DNA of 64,000 nt from Cupriavidus pinatubonensis (GCF_019602855.1 NZ_CP080767.1:2542001-2606000); one strand, 5' to 3'; positions 39,071 through 47,827 are shown, counted from the first letter of the stretch. Numbers and translations: made by a program. Notes: generated from the letters alone by a model not told the origin.

Positions 39071-39328
39071 TCAGGCGCCGTCCGTGAACGGGTCAGGCTT
39101 GCTGACGCGGCCGCCATCGGTATACGGATCGCGCTGGCTGATGCTGGCGCCGTCCGTATAAGGATCGGTCTTACCAACGCGTGCGCCATCGGTAAACGGA
39201 TCGGGCTTGCTGATCTTCGAACCGTCCAGATAGGGGTCCACCTTGCCCGTGCCGGCGAACGAGGGCAGCGATACCATGGAAAGCGCCGCAAGGGCCATTG
39301 CTGCCGCCAAACTACGCTTGAGATTCAT
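39071..39328 (-). CDS. Exported protein made of 12-residue DPYTDG repeats
   Basis: An 85-residue protein. A signal peptide (about 1-25, ending SFA) is followed by almost nothing but five tandem units of 12 residues with the core DP(Y/F)(T/L)DG: DPYLDGSKISKP, DPFTDGARVGKT, DPYTDGASISQR, DPYTDGGRVSKP, then DPFTDGA. The regularly spaced Asp residues are reminiscent of calcium-binding loops, but no known family is recognised. GGGGAATC upstream may serve as ribosome-binding site. It is expected in the periplasm or outside the cell. Confidence 0.65.
   Translation of the reverse strand: MNLKRSLAAAMALAALSMVSLPSFAGTGKVDPYLDGSKISKPDPFTDGARVGKTDPYTDGASISQRDPYTDGGRVSKPDPFTDGA
39094..39246 (-). repeat. 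36-base tandem repeats inside the DPYTDG gene
   Basis: The coding repeats correspond to imperfect 36-base units (about four full copies and a partial one). Variation is mostly at third positions and at the variable residues, so the protein pattern seems to be kept by selection. Confidence 0.55.
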
Positions 39329-39541
39329 GAGAGATTCCCCTTTTTTTCACTGACAGAAGGCGCCGGCGGACACGAACTTTTCGTGTGACATCGCGGCGTC
39401 ACAGGTGCAGTTTAGGGGAAAACCCTAATCCGAACATCTGCAACCGTTTGATCAGTCTGTTCAGGAAATTTGACCACACTGATCTCATAGGGAACCGGCG
39501 GAGACCCGCCTGCTACAAGCCTCCGATTTGGGGTCAAAATA

Positions 39542-39567
39542 AAAGAGCCCCGTTTCCGGGGCTCTTT
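39542..39567. terminator. Hairpin terminator, bidirectional
   Basis: AAAGAGCCCCG and CGGGGCTCTTT form a perfect 11-base stem with a four-base loop. It lies 27 bases past the stop of the minus-strand Tyr/Pro-rich gene. Confidence 0.75.
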
Positions 39568-39593
39568 CTTTTCAAAAGCCTTGCAAAATCGGC

Positions 39594-39923
39594 TCAACGC
39601 CAGTGGCCATGGCCGTGACCGTGACCACGAGGCCCGTAGTAGCCACGAGGCCCGTAGTAAGGCCGCGGGCCATAGTAACGCGCCGGGCCGTAATAACGGG
39701 GACCGTAGTATACCGGCGCGGGCGGCCCATAGTAGACCGGCGCTGGCGCCACCACCACCGGCGGTGCGGGCGGATAGTAGACGGGAGCCGGAGGGTAATA
39801 CGCCGGCGCGCCAATCACGACACCTGGCACACCGACCGCAACGCCAACGCTCACATGAGCCATTGCCGCTCCCGACGCAAGGCCGGCGCCGATACCGAAT
39901 GCTGCGAGCCACCAACGTTTCAT
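39594..39923 (-). CDS. Exported Tyr/Pro/Gly-rich low-complexity protein with His tail
   Basis: A 109-residue protein. A signal peptide (about 1-23, ending MAHVS) leads to a hydrophobic Val/Gly segment, then repeated YYPPAP, VYYGP and YYGPR units, and a terminal GHGHGHGHWR. The tail could bind transition metals. Similar glycine/tyrosine-rich exported proteins are common in beta-proteobacteria and have no assigned role. Start ATG 39923 (MKRWWLAAF) has GGAAATG-type context; an 11-codon extension upstream is less likely. Confidence 0.65.
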   Translation of the reverse strand: MKRWWLAAFGIGAGLASGAAMAHVSVGVAVGVPGVVIGAPAYYPPAPVYYPPAPPVVVAPAPVYYGPPAPVYYGPRYYGPARYYGPRPYYGPRGYYGPRGHGHGHGHWR

Positions 39924-40121
39924 TTCCTGCCCCTCTGTCCCAGGATTCCTCATGACTCTATTTTAATGGCTCAGAAATTTCCGAGTGCAACGGCGCTCGC
40001 GACATTGTTACCAGCCGTAACAGAGGGATCACATTTGTCGGAGAATCGGTTTCGACAAGCAGCGATTGCGCCATGTACTTGCATCCCGGATGCGCAACCA
40101 CCACAATATCGGGCTTTCCGC

Positions 40122-40208
40122 GCGGCCGTGGAGAAATTGGTAGACTCAGCAGACTTAAAATCTGCCGCCCTTACGGGCTTACGGGTTCGAGTCCCGTCGG
40201 CCGCACCA
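40122..40208 (+). tRNA. tRNA-Leu (anticodon TAA)
   Basis: A class II tRNA with acceptor GCGGCCG (40122-40128) paired to CGGCCGC (40198-40204), anticodon loop CTTAAAA giving TAA (reads TTA), a long variable arm, GTTCGAGTCCC T arm and encoded CCA. Confidence 0.95.
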
Positions 40209-40260
40209 ACCCCAGGCTGGGTGCGGCCACTGCCTTAGTCATTCAGCTGGATCCCGTCGC

Positions 40261-41346
40261 TCAGGCCATCACGTAGCAGAGCGAAGCACCAGCGACCATC
40301 AGGAAGATAAACAGCACACCGGCGAGGGCGAGCGGCTTGCGCCCGGCGCGCAGCAGGTCGCCGATCCGCGTGTGCAGCCCGATCGCCAGCATGGCACAGG
40401 CCAGCAGCCAGTTGTCGAGCGCAATCAGTCCGCCCTTCCATTCCTGAGGCACCGCACCGACAGAGTTCACCGCCATCACCGCGACGAAGCCGACCGCAAA
40501 CCACGGCACCGACTTCAGCAGGCCACGCAGGCTTGGGCCGCCAGCCTGGGCTTTTGCGTCCTTGTTCGGCCACAGGGCCATCACCAGCAGCACCGGGCCG
40601 AGTGCCAGCACGCGCACCATCTTGGCCACCACCGCGGCGTCCGCCGTGGTGTCGCCGATCATCTTGCCTGCCGCGATCACCTGGGCCACCTCGTGCAGCG
40701 TAGCGCCGGTGAAGATGCCGAACATCCGCTCGCTGACATTCCAGTGCCACGGGCCCGTCACCAGATCGAACAGGTACGGATAGAGCAGCATGCCGACGGT
40801 ACCGAACAGCACCACCGTCGCCACGGCCACGGCCGTCTGCTTGTCATCGGTGCGCACGACGGACGCCACCGCAATCGCTGCAGCGGCGCCACAGATCGCG
40901 CTGCCCGAGCTGACCAGGATCGCCTCGCGCCGGCTCAGACCGAACACCTTCGTGCCGATCAAGGTACCGAACAGCAGCGTAGCAAGCAGCATGGCAAGCG
41001 GCACCACGATGCCCGGCAAGCCCAGCGCCGCAATCGACGCAAAGGTCAGCCGCAGCCCGTACAGCGCCACGCCGAGACGCAGCAAGTAATGGCGCGCGAT
41101 CTGCATGCCCGGTGCCAGCGGCTGCAGCCAGTGCTTGGGCATCGTGTTGGCGGCGACCATGCCGGCGCACATCGCCAGCGTCAGCGCGCTCAGGCCGTAA
41201 CGCGAAATGGCCGGATGATTGGCCAGGACCATTGCGATCCAGGCCACGCCGCCCAGAGGCAGCAAAGGCAGCAGGCGCTGGTGCCACGAGAGCACGGCGG
41301 CTGGCGAAACAGCCTGGGCAGAATTGGGAGCGGACACGGTAGACAT
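40261..41346 (-). CDS. YeiH family putative sulfate exporter
   Basis: A 361-residue membrane protein with about ten TM helices, matching the YeiH/UPF0324 family. VSSGSAICGAAAAIAVASVV near 146-165 is the conserved core, and ATLHEVAQVIAAGKMIGD near 215-232 is the second hallmark. The transported ion is not established; sulfate or a related anion is suggested for the family. It is divergent from a LysR regulator, an arrangement typical of yeiH. Confidence 0.88.
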   Translation of the reverse strand: MSTVSAPNSAQAVSPAAVLSWHQRLLPLLPLGGVAWIAMVLANHPAISRYGLSALTLAMCAGMVAANTMPKHWLQPLAPGMQIARHYLLRLGVALYGLRLTFASIAALGLPGIVVPLAMLLATLLFGTLIGTKVFGLSRREAILVSSGSAICGAAAAIAVASVVRTDDKQTAVAVATVVLFGTVGMLLYPYLFDLVTGPWHWNVSERMFGIFTGATLHEVAQVIAAGKMIGDTTADAAVVAKMVRVLALGPVLLVMALWPNKDAKAQAGGPSLRGLLKSVPWFAVGFVAVMAVNSVGAVPQEWKGGLIALDNWLLACAMLAIGLHTRIGDLLRAGRKPLALAGVLFIFLMVAGASLCYVMA

Positions 41347-41441
41347 GGCGGCAGTGGGTTTTGGTTAGTGCTTGCAGCGTAACTGCCCCACTTCAATCTG
41401 CAAAACGGGTAATATCGCTATGAATTACCTGAAATGTCGAT

Positions 41442-42353
41442 ATGGACCAGCGCCCTCTTCGCCTGACATTGCGCCAGCTGCAAGTCTTCGTGTCCGTGGC
41501 CCAGCACGGCAGCACGGTGGCCGCGTCGGAAGCGCTGGCCATGTCGCAGTCAGCTGTCAGCGCGTCGCTGGCGGAACTGGAACGTGCGCTCGACGGCCCC
41601 TTGTTCGACCGCGTGGCGCGGCGCCTGAGCATCAACGAGACTGGACGCCAGTTCTTTCCGCGCGCCTTGTCGCTGCTCGACCAGGCACAGGAACTCGAGC
41701 GCTTTGCCACGCAGACCGGCGTGCAGCTGCGCATCGCGGCCAGCAATACAATCGGCAGCTATATCCTCCCTGCCCTGCTGGCGGGCTTTCGCGCCTCGCA
41801 AGCGGGCCCTTGCCAGCTCGACCTGCGGATCGGCAACACGCGCGATGTGCTGCGCTCATTGATGCAATTCGATGCCGACATCGGGCTCGTTGAAGGCGCG
41901 AGCCATGAACGCGAATTGCGGAGCGTGCCTTGGTGCGATGACGAGATGGTCGTAGTCGTGGGGCCGTCTCATCCGCTCGCCGGACCGAATGCACCACTCG
42001 ATGGCCTGCGCGATGCCGAATGGATCGTGCGCGAGCCCGGTTCAGGCACGCGCGAGATCATCGAGGAAAGGCTTGTGCCGCTGCTCGGAGAGCTGCGCTT
42101 CGCACTGGAACTGGGCAATGCGGAGGCCATCAAGCGCGCCGTGATGAGCGGTTTCGGCGTGAGCTGCCTGTCGCTGCATGTGGTGCGCGACGAACTGGAG
42201 CGCGGCACGCTGGTCGCAGTGCGGGAAGGCCTGCCGCGCATCATGCGTCCGCTGCAGCTTGTCGTGCACCAGGACAAGTTTCCGACGCGGGGATTGCTGG
42301 CCTTCACCGAATACCTGCGTGTCGTCGCAGCGCAAGCCAGCGCACCGGCCTGA
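41442..42353 (+). CDS. LysR-type transcriptional regulator, divergent from yeiH-like gene
   Basis: A 303-residue LysR regulator. The N-terminal winged HTH (about 8-66) contains TLRQLQVFVSVAQHGSTVAAS and the recognition helix MSQSAVSASLAELE. The effector domain covers ~95-295. It resembles YeiE/CysB-like regulators and most likely controls the exporter gene 96 bases away on the other strand; that AT-rich spacer would hold the shared operator. Effector unknown. Confidence 0.9.
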   Translation: MDQRPLRLTLRQLQVFVSVAQHGSTVAASEALAMSQSAVSASLAELERALDGPLFDRVARRLSINETGRQFFPRALSLLDQAQELERFATQTGVQLRIAASNTIGSYILPALLAGFRASQAGPCQLDLRIGNTRDVLRSLMQFDADIGLVEGASHERELRSVPWCDDEMVVVVGPSHPLAGPNAPLDGLRDAEWIVREPGSGTREIIEERLVPLLGELRFALELGNAEAIKRAVMSGFGVSCLSLHVVRDELERGTLVAVREGLPRIMRPLQLVVHQDKFPTRGLLAFTEYLRVVAAQASAPA

Positions 42354-42377
42354 ACGTCGCAAAGTCGACGCACAAAC

Positions 42378-42406
42378 GAAAACAGCGCCCATCGGGCGCT
42401 GTTTTC
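42378..42406. terminator. Bidirectional terminator between lysR gene and tRNA-Cys
   Basis: GAAAACAGCGCCC and GGGCGCTGTTTTC form a perfect 13-base stem around ATC. It serves the LysR gene on plus and the tRNA cluster on minus. Confidence 0.85.
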
Positions 42407-42412
42407 TTCAAC

Positions 42413-42486
42413 TGGAGGCGGAGGTCGGAATCGAACCGGCGTACACGGCTTTGCAGGCCGCTGCATAACCACTCTGCCACCCCGCC
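42413..42486 (-). tRNA. tRNA-Cys (anticodon GCA)
   Basis: A 74-base cloverleaf with acceptor GGCGGGG/CTCCGCC, anticodon loop CTGCAAA (GCA, reads TGC) and encoded CCA. Confidence 0.95.
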
Positions 42487-42560
42487 AGGTGACGTGCTGC
42501 TGGATTGTATCTGCATTCATCGAACGCTGCCTGACAGCGCCTGCGGATCCCAACCCAAAC

Positions 42561-42582
42561 AAAAAGGGAAGCGCTGCTTCCC
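42561..42582 (-). terminator. Hairpin between tRNA-Gly and tRNA-Cys
   Basis: On the minus strand GGGAAGC pairs with GCTTCCC followed by TTTTT, just after the second tRNA-Gly. It may terminate part of the transcripts before tRNA-Cys. Confidence 0.65.
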
Positions 42583-42589
42583 TTCGGGA

Positions 42590-42665
42590 TGGAGCGGGAG
42601 ACGAGTCTCGAACTCGCGACCTCAACCTTGGCAAGGTTGCGCTCTACCAACTGAGCTACTCCCGC
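42590..42665 (-). tRNA. tRNA-Gly (anticodon GCC), copy 2
   Basis: A 76-base tRNA with acceptor GCGGGAG/CTCCCGC, anticodon loop TTGCCAA (GCC, reads GGC) and CCA. It is identical in sequence to the copy at 42736-42811. Confidence 0.95.
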
Positions 42666-42735
42666 GTACAACGTTTGCTACTTCGAGCCCGACGCAGGCG
42701 ATACGAATTGCCTGACATCAAACCCAGAATCAATC

Positions 42736-42811
42736 TGGAGCGGGAGACGAGTCTCGAACTCGCGACCTCAACCTTGGCAAGGTTGCGCTCTACCAACTGA
42801 GCTACTCCCGC
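42736..42811 (-). tRNA. tRNA-Gly (anticodon GCC), copy 1
   Basis: Same 76-base sequence as the copy 70 bases downstream; first tRNA after the promoter at 42909-42937. Confidence 0.95.
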
Positions 42812-42908
42812 ATTGCACCGCTACGCATTTGACTGCAAATAACAGCTTCTTGCGTTAAACCGGCTTATCTTGCTGCTTTCGTTTGCGTCGTCAGCAGCGA
42901 GAACGAGA

Positions 42909-42937
42909 TTATTGCAAAGAATGAATCCGTTCGTCAA
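42909..42937 (-). promoter_or_regulatory. Promoter of the Gly-Gly-Cys tRNA cluster
   Basis: Read on the minus strand, TTGACG (42932-42937) and CAATAA (42909-42914) are separated by 17 bases. It lies between the end of pgsA and the first tRNA-Gly. Confidence 0.6.
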
Positions 42938-42956
42938 CACTTTTTTGCGCGGGACT

Positions 42957-43556
42957 TCATTTTGGCGCGCGCGCTTCGTTGAGCACGCCGCTGCGCTCGC
43001 GGATCTGCGGCCACGCCAGCTTCATGTAATAGAACATCGACCACAGCGTCAGCACTGCCGCCAGGTAGATCATCCACGTACCCAGCACCTGCGCGTCGAC
43101 GCCGAACAGGCGGTCCGTGTAGAGCAACAAGGGGATCGCGATCATCTGCACCGTCGTCTTCAGCTTGCCGAGGAAGTTGACCGCGACGCTCTTGGAAGCG
43201 CCGATCTGCGCCATCCACTCGCGCAACGCCGAGATCGTGATCTCGCGGCCAATGATGACCAGCGCCACCAGATCCGCCACGCGGCCCAGGGCCAGCAGCG
43301 ATAGCAGCGCAGCCGTGACCATCAGCTTGTCCGCAACCGGATCCAGGAACGCACCGAACGCCGAGGTCTGGTTCCAGCGCCGCGCGAGGAATCCGTCCAG
43401 CCAGTCGGTGACCGCTGCGATGATGAAAAACGACGCCGCAGTGATGTTCTTCGTGTGCATCGGCAGCCATGCTTCCGGCAGGTAGTACACGCCCACCACG
43501 AGGGGAATCATGGCAACGCGCAACCAGGTCAGCAGGATCGGGATATTGAAGGGCAT
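42957..43556 (-). CDS. pgsA: CDP-diacylglycerol-glycerol-3-phosphate 3-phosphatidyltransferase
   Basis: A 199-residue inner-membrane enzyme that makes phosphatidylglycerol phosphate from CDP-diacylglycerol and glycerol 3-phosphate. The CDP-alcohol motif is DWLDGFLARRWNQTSAFGAF (about 49-68), completed by LDPVADK just after. Four to five TM helices surround it. uvrC lies upstream on the same strand and Gly/Cys tRNAs downstream, an order also known from enterobacteria. Confidence 0.95.
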   Translation of the reverse strand: MPFNIPILLTWLRVAMIPLVVGVYYLPEAWLPMHTKNITAASFFIIAAVTDWLDGFLARRWNQTSAFGAFLDPVADKLMVTAALLSLLALGRVADLVALVIIGREITISALREWMAQIGASKSVAVNFLGKLKTTVQMIAIPLLLYTDRLFGVDAQVLGTWMIYLAAVLTLWSMFYYMKLAWPQIRERSGVLNEARAPK

Positions 43557-43655
43557 GGGGCTGGGAAACCGACAGTGCAGTGACGAATTCCGCGATTGTC
43601 GCCGATTTCCGTACCAATGCGCGCCCGGCGGGACAATTCGCCGGGCACGGGCACA

Positions 43656-45647
43656 TCAATGTAGCTGGCGATAGATCTCTTCGGCCAGACCACGGGAGAT
43701 GCCGTCGACGCTGGCGAGCTCGTCGATACTGGCCGCCATGACGCCGCGCAGGCCGCCAAACCGCGTCAGCAGCTTCTGCCGCCGGCGCGCCCCCACGCCC
43801 TCGATCTCTTCTAGCCGCGACGTGGTACGCGCCTTGGCCCGGCGCGCGCGCATGCCGGTGATGGCGAAGCGGTGTGCCTCATCGCGGATCTGCGCCACCA
43901 GCATCAACGCCGCACTGCCCTGCCCCAGTTCCAGCGATGGACGGCCATCGGCGAACACCAGGGTTTCCAGGCCCACCTTTCGGCCCTCCCCCTTGGCCAC
44001 GCCGACCAGCAGCCCGATATCGAGACCGAGTTCCTCGAACACCTGCCGCGCCACCTCGACCTGCCCCTTGCCCCCGTCGATCAGCACCACATGCGGCATC
44101 GGCGACGAAGCCTCGCCAGCCGGATCGAGACCGCCCTGCTCCTGCATCAGCTCGACGAGCTTCTGATAACGGCGCGTCAGTACCTGCCGCATGGCCGCGT
44201 AGTCGTCGCCCGGCGTGATGTCCTGGATGTTGTAGCGCCGGTACTCGCCATTCTGCATATCGTGGTGATGGAACACGACGCACGACGCCTGCGTCGCTTC
44301 GCCCGCGGTATGGCTGATGTCGAAGCACTCCACGCGCAGCAGTGCAAGATCTTCCAGGTCGATGCCGATGGTCTCCGCGAGTGCGCGTGTACGGGCCTCC
44401 TGGCTGCCCTGCTCCGAAAGCCGCCGCGCGAGCGCCAGCGCGGCGCCCTGCTGCGCCATTTCCAGCCAGGCCTTGCGCTGGCCCTGCGGCTGCCGCACCA
44501 GCGCGATCTTGCGACCGGCGTGAAGCGCCAGCGCCTCCAGCAACGCCGCATCGTCCGGAACATGGCTGACGACAATGATCGGCGGCGGCGCCTGGTCGAG
44601 GTAATGCTGCGCCATGAATGCCGACAGCACGCGTGCGGCAATGCGCTCCACGCCAAGCGGCACTGCCGGCGCCGGCTCGGTTTCCCCGCCTTCAGCGCCT
44701 TCGTCACCGTCCTCGACGATCATCGCCGCTTCGTCGGCATGCGCGGGGAAATAGGCTTTGTCGCCAAGATGGCGGCCGCCACGCACCATGGCCAGGTTGA
44801 CGCACGCGCGGCCACCTTCCACGGCCACCGCCAGCACGTCGATATCGCGTGCCTGGCCGACTTCCTCCACCGCCTGGCGCTTGAGCACCGTCGACAGCGC
44901 TGCGATCTGGTCGCGCACCGCGGCGGCCTGCTCGAACTCCAACTGCATGGCGTGCTCTTCCATCTTCGACTGCAAGCCTTCGAGAACCTCCGTCTCGCGT
45001 CCTTGCAGGAAACTCGCCGCGTTGCCGACGTCGCGTGCATAGTCAGCCTCGCTGATCGCACCCACGCAGGGCCCGGTGCAGCGATGGATCTGATGCAGCA
45101 GGCAGGGCCGCGTGCGGTTGTTGAAGACGGTGTCTTCGCAGGTGCGCAGCTGGAACACCTTCTGCAGGATCTGCATGCTCTCGCGCACCGCATAGGCGCT
45201 CGGGAACGGGCCGAAGTACTGGTGCTTGCGATCCGTGGCGCCACGGTAGTAGGCCATGCGCGGAAAGCGATGGCCCGTGAGCTTGAGGAACGGATACGAC
45301 TTGTCGTCGCGGAACAGGATGTTGTACCGCGGCGCCAGGGCCTTGATCAGGTTGTTCTCGAGCAGCAGCGCCTCGGCCTCGGTGCGCACGACGGTGGTGT
45401 CGATGCGCGCGATCTTGGCCACCATCATCGCGATGCGCGGCGACAACTGCGTCTTGTTGAAATAGCTCGATACGCGCTTCTTGAGGTCGCGCGCCTTACC
45501 GACATACAGCACGTTGCCGGCACTGTCGATGTAGCGGTACACACCAGGCAAGCCCGGCAGGCGGGCGATGACCGGCTTGGGGTCGAAGGGCTCTGCCTGG
45601 GCAGGATCAGGCGGTTGAGCCGAAGCGTCTGGAAGCTGGTCGGACAT
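43656..45647 (-). CDS. uvrC: Excinuclease ABC subunit C
   Basis: A 663-residue nuclease that makes the dual incisions in nucleotide excision repair. Order: GIY-YIG domain (GVYRYIDSAGNVLYVGKARD near 37-56) for the 3' cut; a UVR helix-hairpin near 215; the RNase H-like endonuclease domain from ~390, with FDISHTAGEATQ and VLIDGGKGQ; and C-terminal HhH repeats (IEGVGARRRQKLLTRFGG). Length is normal. Confidence 0.97.
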   Translation of the reverse strand: MSDQLPDASAQPPDPAQAEPFDPKPVIARLPGLPGVYRYIDSAGNVLYVGKARDLKKRVSSYFNKTQLSPRIAMMVAKIARIDTTVVRTEAEALLLENNLIKALAPRYNILFRDDKSYPFLKLTGHRFPRMAYYRGATDRKHQYFGPFPSAYAVRESMQILQKVFQLRTCEDTVFNNRTRPCLLHQIHRCTGPCVGAISEADYARDVGNAASFLQGRETEVLEGLQSKMEEHAMQLEFEQAAAVRDQIAALSTVLKRQAVEEVGQARDIDVLAVAVEGGRACVNLAMVRGGRHLGDKAYFPAHADEAAMIVEDGDEGAEGGETEPAPAVPLGVERIAARVLSAFMAQHYLDQAPPPIIVVSHVPDDAALLEALALHAGRKIALVRQPQGQRKAWLEMAQQGAALALARRLSEQGSQEARTRALAETIGIDLEDLALLRVECFDISHTAGEATQASCVVFHHHDMQNGEYRRYNIQDITPGDDYAAMRQVLTRRYQKLVELMQEQGGLDPAGEASSPMPHVVLIDGGKGQVEVARQVFEELGLDIGLLVGVAKGEGRKVGLETLVFADGRPSLELGQGSAALMLVAQIRDEAHRFAITGMRARRAKARTTSRLEEIEGVGARRRQKLLTRFGGLRGVMAASIDELASVDGISRGLAEEIYRQLH

Positions 45648-45771
45648 GAGGGACGATGACCAAATCGATGCGGCCGGCTCGCGATTCGCGGCAACGGCTC
45701 TAAAATCCGGAGTTTAGAGCCGAAGTTTAGTGCAATTCACCGCCCCCCTTGCTTTACCCGCCTTGCCTGAC

Positions 45772-46935
45772 ATGCCAATCCGTTCGTGGGACATCTTCTG
45801 CACCGTCATCGACAACTTCGGCGACATCGGCGTCTGCTGGCGGCTGGCGCGCCAGCTGGCGCAGGAACACGGCCATGCCGTGCGCCTGTGGGTCGATGAC
45901 CTGCACAGCTTCGCGCGGCTCGCGCCGACGCTCGACACGGCCGCCCGCAGTCAGCACTTATCGGGCGTGGAGATCCGCACATGGCGCCCGGGCGGCGATG
46001 CGGACGACCGGGCGCGGTTTGCAGACGTCACCGTACATGACGCCGTCATTGAAGCGTTCGCCTGCCACCTGCCCGATGTGTTTCTTGCGCGCATGGTGGC
46101 GCGCGAACTTGCGCCGGCATGGATCAACCTCGAATACCTGAGTGCCGAGCCATGGGTGCGCGAGCACCACGGCATGCCGTCGCCGCATCCGCGGCTGCCC
46201 CTGGTCAAGCACTTCTTTTTCCCGGGCTTCGAGCGTGGCACCGGCGGCCTGTTGCGCGAATCGATGCTCGGCGCGCAGCGCAGCGCTTTCCTCGCCGGAC
46301 CGGCCGCACAGGCCGCGCTGTGGCACCGGCTGCGTGCGACGCCAGACGGCAGTGCGCTGAAGATCAGCCTGTTTTCATACCAGAATCCCGCACTGCCGGT
46401 GCTGCTCGAACAATGGCGCGACGGCCCGGAGCCGGTCCAGTGCCTGATCCCCCAGGGGCTCGCGGCCGAACAGTGGGCCGCATGGTCGGGAGAAGCCGCC
46501 GTGCCTGGCAAGGCGGTCACGCGCGGCAACCTGCAGGTCAATATCGTGCCGTTCGTGCGCCAGGAGCACTACGACGAGATGCTGTGGGCCTGCGACCTCA
46601 ACTTCGTGCGCGGAGAAGATTCCTTCGTGCGTGCGCAGTGGGCGGCCCGGCCACTCGTATGGCATATCTACCCGCAGGACGAGGATGCGCACCATGACAA
46701 ACTCGACGCCTGGCTCACGCTCTTCGGCCGCAGCGGTGTCGACGCCGGGGCCGCGCAAGCGCTGACGGCTTTCTGGCATGCGTGGAATGCGTACGGCAAT
46801 GCACCCGACTGGGCCGCGCTGCGCAGCAAACTGCCCGCGCTGACGCAAGCTGCGCAGCAATGGCAGGCGCGCCTGCTCGGATTGGGCGACCTGGCGGCAA
46901 ATCTCGTGGCGTTTTGCGAAAATCGGGTAAAATAG
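45772..46935 (+). CDS. earP: EF-P arginine rhamnosyltransferase
   Basis: A 387-residue enzyme that adds rhamnose from dTDP-rhamnose to an Arg of EF-P. IRSWDIFCTVIDNFGDIGVC at the start contains the conserved DNFGD pocket. VRGEDSFVRAQWA near 281-293 is the typical C-terminal sugar-nucleotide-binding segment. efp lies 236 bases downstream and carries Arg at the target position, which strongly supports the assignment. ATG 45772 is preferred over an upstream GTG at 45730. Confidence 0.93.
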   Translation: MPIRSWDIFCTVIDNFGDIGVCWRLARQLAQEHGHAVRLWVDDLHSFARLAPTLDTAARSQHLSGVEIRTWRPGGDADDRARFADVTVHDAVIEAFACHLPDVFLARMVARELAPAWINLEYLSAEPWVREHHGMPSPHPRLPLVKHFFFPGFERGTGGLLRESMLGAQRSAFLAGPAAQAALWHRLRATPDGSALKISLFSYQNPALPVLLEQWRDGPEPVQCLIPQGLAAEQWAAWSGEAAVPGKAVTRGNLQVNIVPFVRQEHYDEMLWACDLNFVRGEDSFVRAQWAARPLVWHIYPQDEDAHHDKLDAWLTLFGRSGVDAGAAQALTAFWHAWNAYGNAPDWAALRSKLPALTQAAQQWQARLLGLGDLAANLVAFCENRVK

Positions 46936-47171
46936 CGGGTTGATTTGATGGCGACCGGGCCGGGTAACCAAGGCTCCCCATCACCAGCCGGCAGCGATGC
47001 AATGCGCGCGCCGCGGTGCGGGAACCTGAGCGAACACTGAGCACGGGGTCAAGAGCGCGTGGGCATGGGCCCACCAGGCGCTGCCGGTAGCGACAGGCTG
47101 CCTGCACGGCGCCTCCGCCATACCTCGCCATACCAATTTCCGAGACTTTCTTTTTCAGGAAAACAGTTCAG

Positions 47172-47732
47172 ATGAAAATCGCACAGGAACTCCGCGTCGG
47201 CAACGTGTTCATGATGAACGGCGCTCCGATGGTTGTGCAAAAGGCCGAGTACAACAAGTCGGGCCGCAACGCCGCCGTGGTCAAGATGAAGTACAAGAAC
47301 CTGCTCACCGAAGCCCCGGGCGAGTCGGTGTTCAAGGCTGACGACAAGTTCGAAGTCGTGGTGCTCGAGCGCCGCGAATGCACCTACTCGTACTTCGCCG
47401 ACCCGATGTACGTGTTCATGGACGCCGACTACAACCAGTTTGAAGTTGAGCAGGACAGCATGGGCGACGCCCTGAACTACCTCGAAGACGGCATGGCCGT
47501 CGAAGTGGTGTTCTACAACGAGAAGGCCATCTCGGTCGAAATGCCGACCACGCTGGTCCGCGAGATTGTCTACACCGAACCGGCTGTCAAGGGCGACACC
47601 TCGTCGGGCAAGGTGCTGAAGGGCGCCAAGATCAACACCGGCTTCGAACTGCAAGTGCCGCTGTTCTGCAACATCGGCGACAAGATCGAAATCGACACGC
47701 GTACCGGCGAATATCGCAGCCGCGCCAACTAA
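47172..47732 (+). CDS. efp: Translation elongation factor P
   Basis: A 186-residue EF-P that relieves ribosome stalling at polyproline. Three beta-barrel domains are expected. The loop tip reads NKSGRNAAVVKMK, with Arg at residue 32, the arginine-type EF-P modified by EarP rather than the Lys type. The genome partner earP is just upstream. A strong terminator follows. Confidence 0.97.
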   Translation: MKIAQELRVGNVFMMNGAPMVVQKAEYNKSGRNAAVVKMKYKNLLTEAPGESVFKADDKFEVVVLERRECTYSYFADPMYVFMDADYNQFEVEQDSMGDALNYLEDGMAVEVVFYNEKAISVEMPTTLVREIVYTEPAVKGDTSSGKVLKGAKINTGFELQVPLFCNIGDKIEIDTRTGEYRSRAN

Positions 47733-47772
47733 GCGCACGGCTCGCTCCGCCTCCGTGGCGGAGCCGGTGATG

Positions 47773-47800
47773 AAAAAAGGCAGCCGCGGCTGCCTTTTTT
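47773..47800 (+). terminator. Rho-independent terminator after efp
   Basis: AAAAAAGGCAGCC and GGCTGCCTTTTTT form a near-perfect stem with a tiny loop; A and T runs flank it, so it may also serve convergent nagZ. Confidence 0.85.
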
Positions 47801-47827
47801 GTCGTCTGGCGCAAACCCGTCGCGCGC

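Noticed and set aside
39094..39246. Possible CRISPR-like array
   Set aside because: The 36-base units are contiguous, without spacers, and encode a regular peptide repeat in frame.
42590..42811. Duplicated segment as a mobile element
   Set aside because: The repeat is simply two identical tRNA-Gly genes; no transposase or flanking repeat is present.
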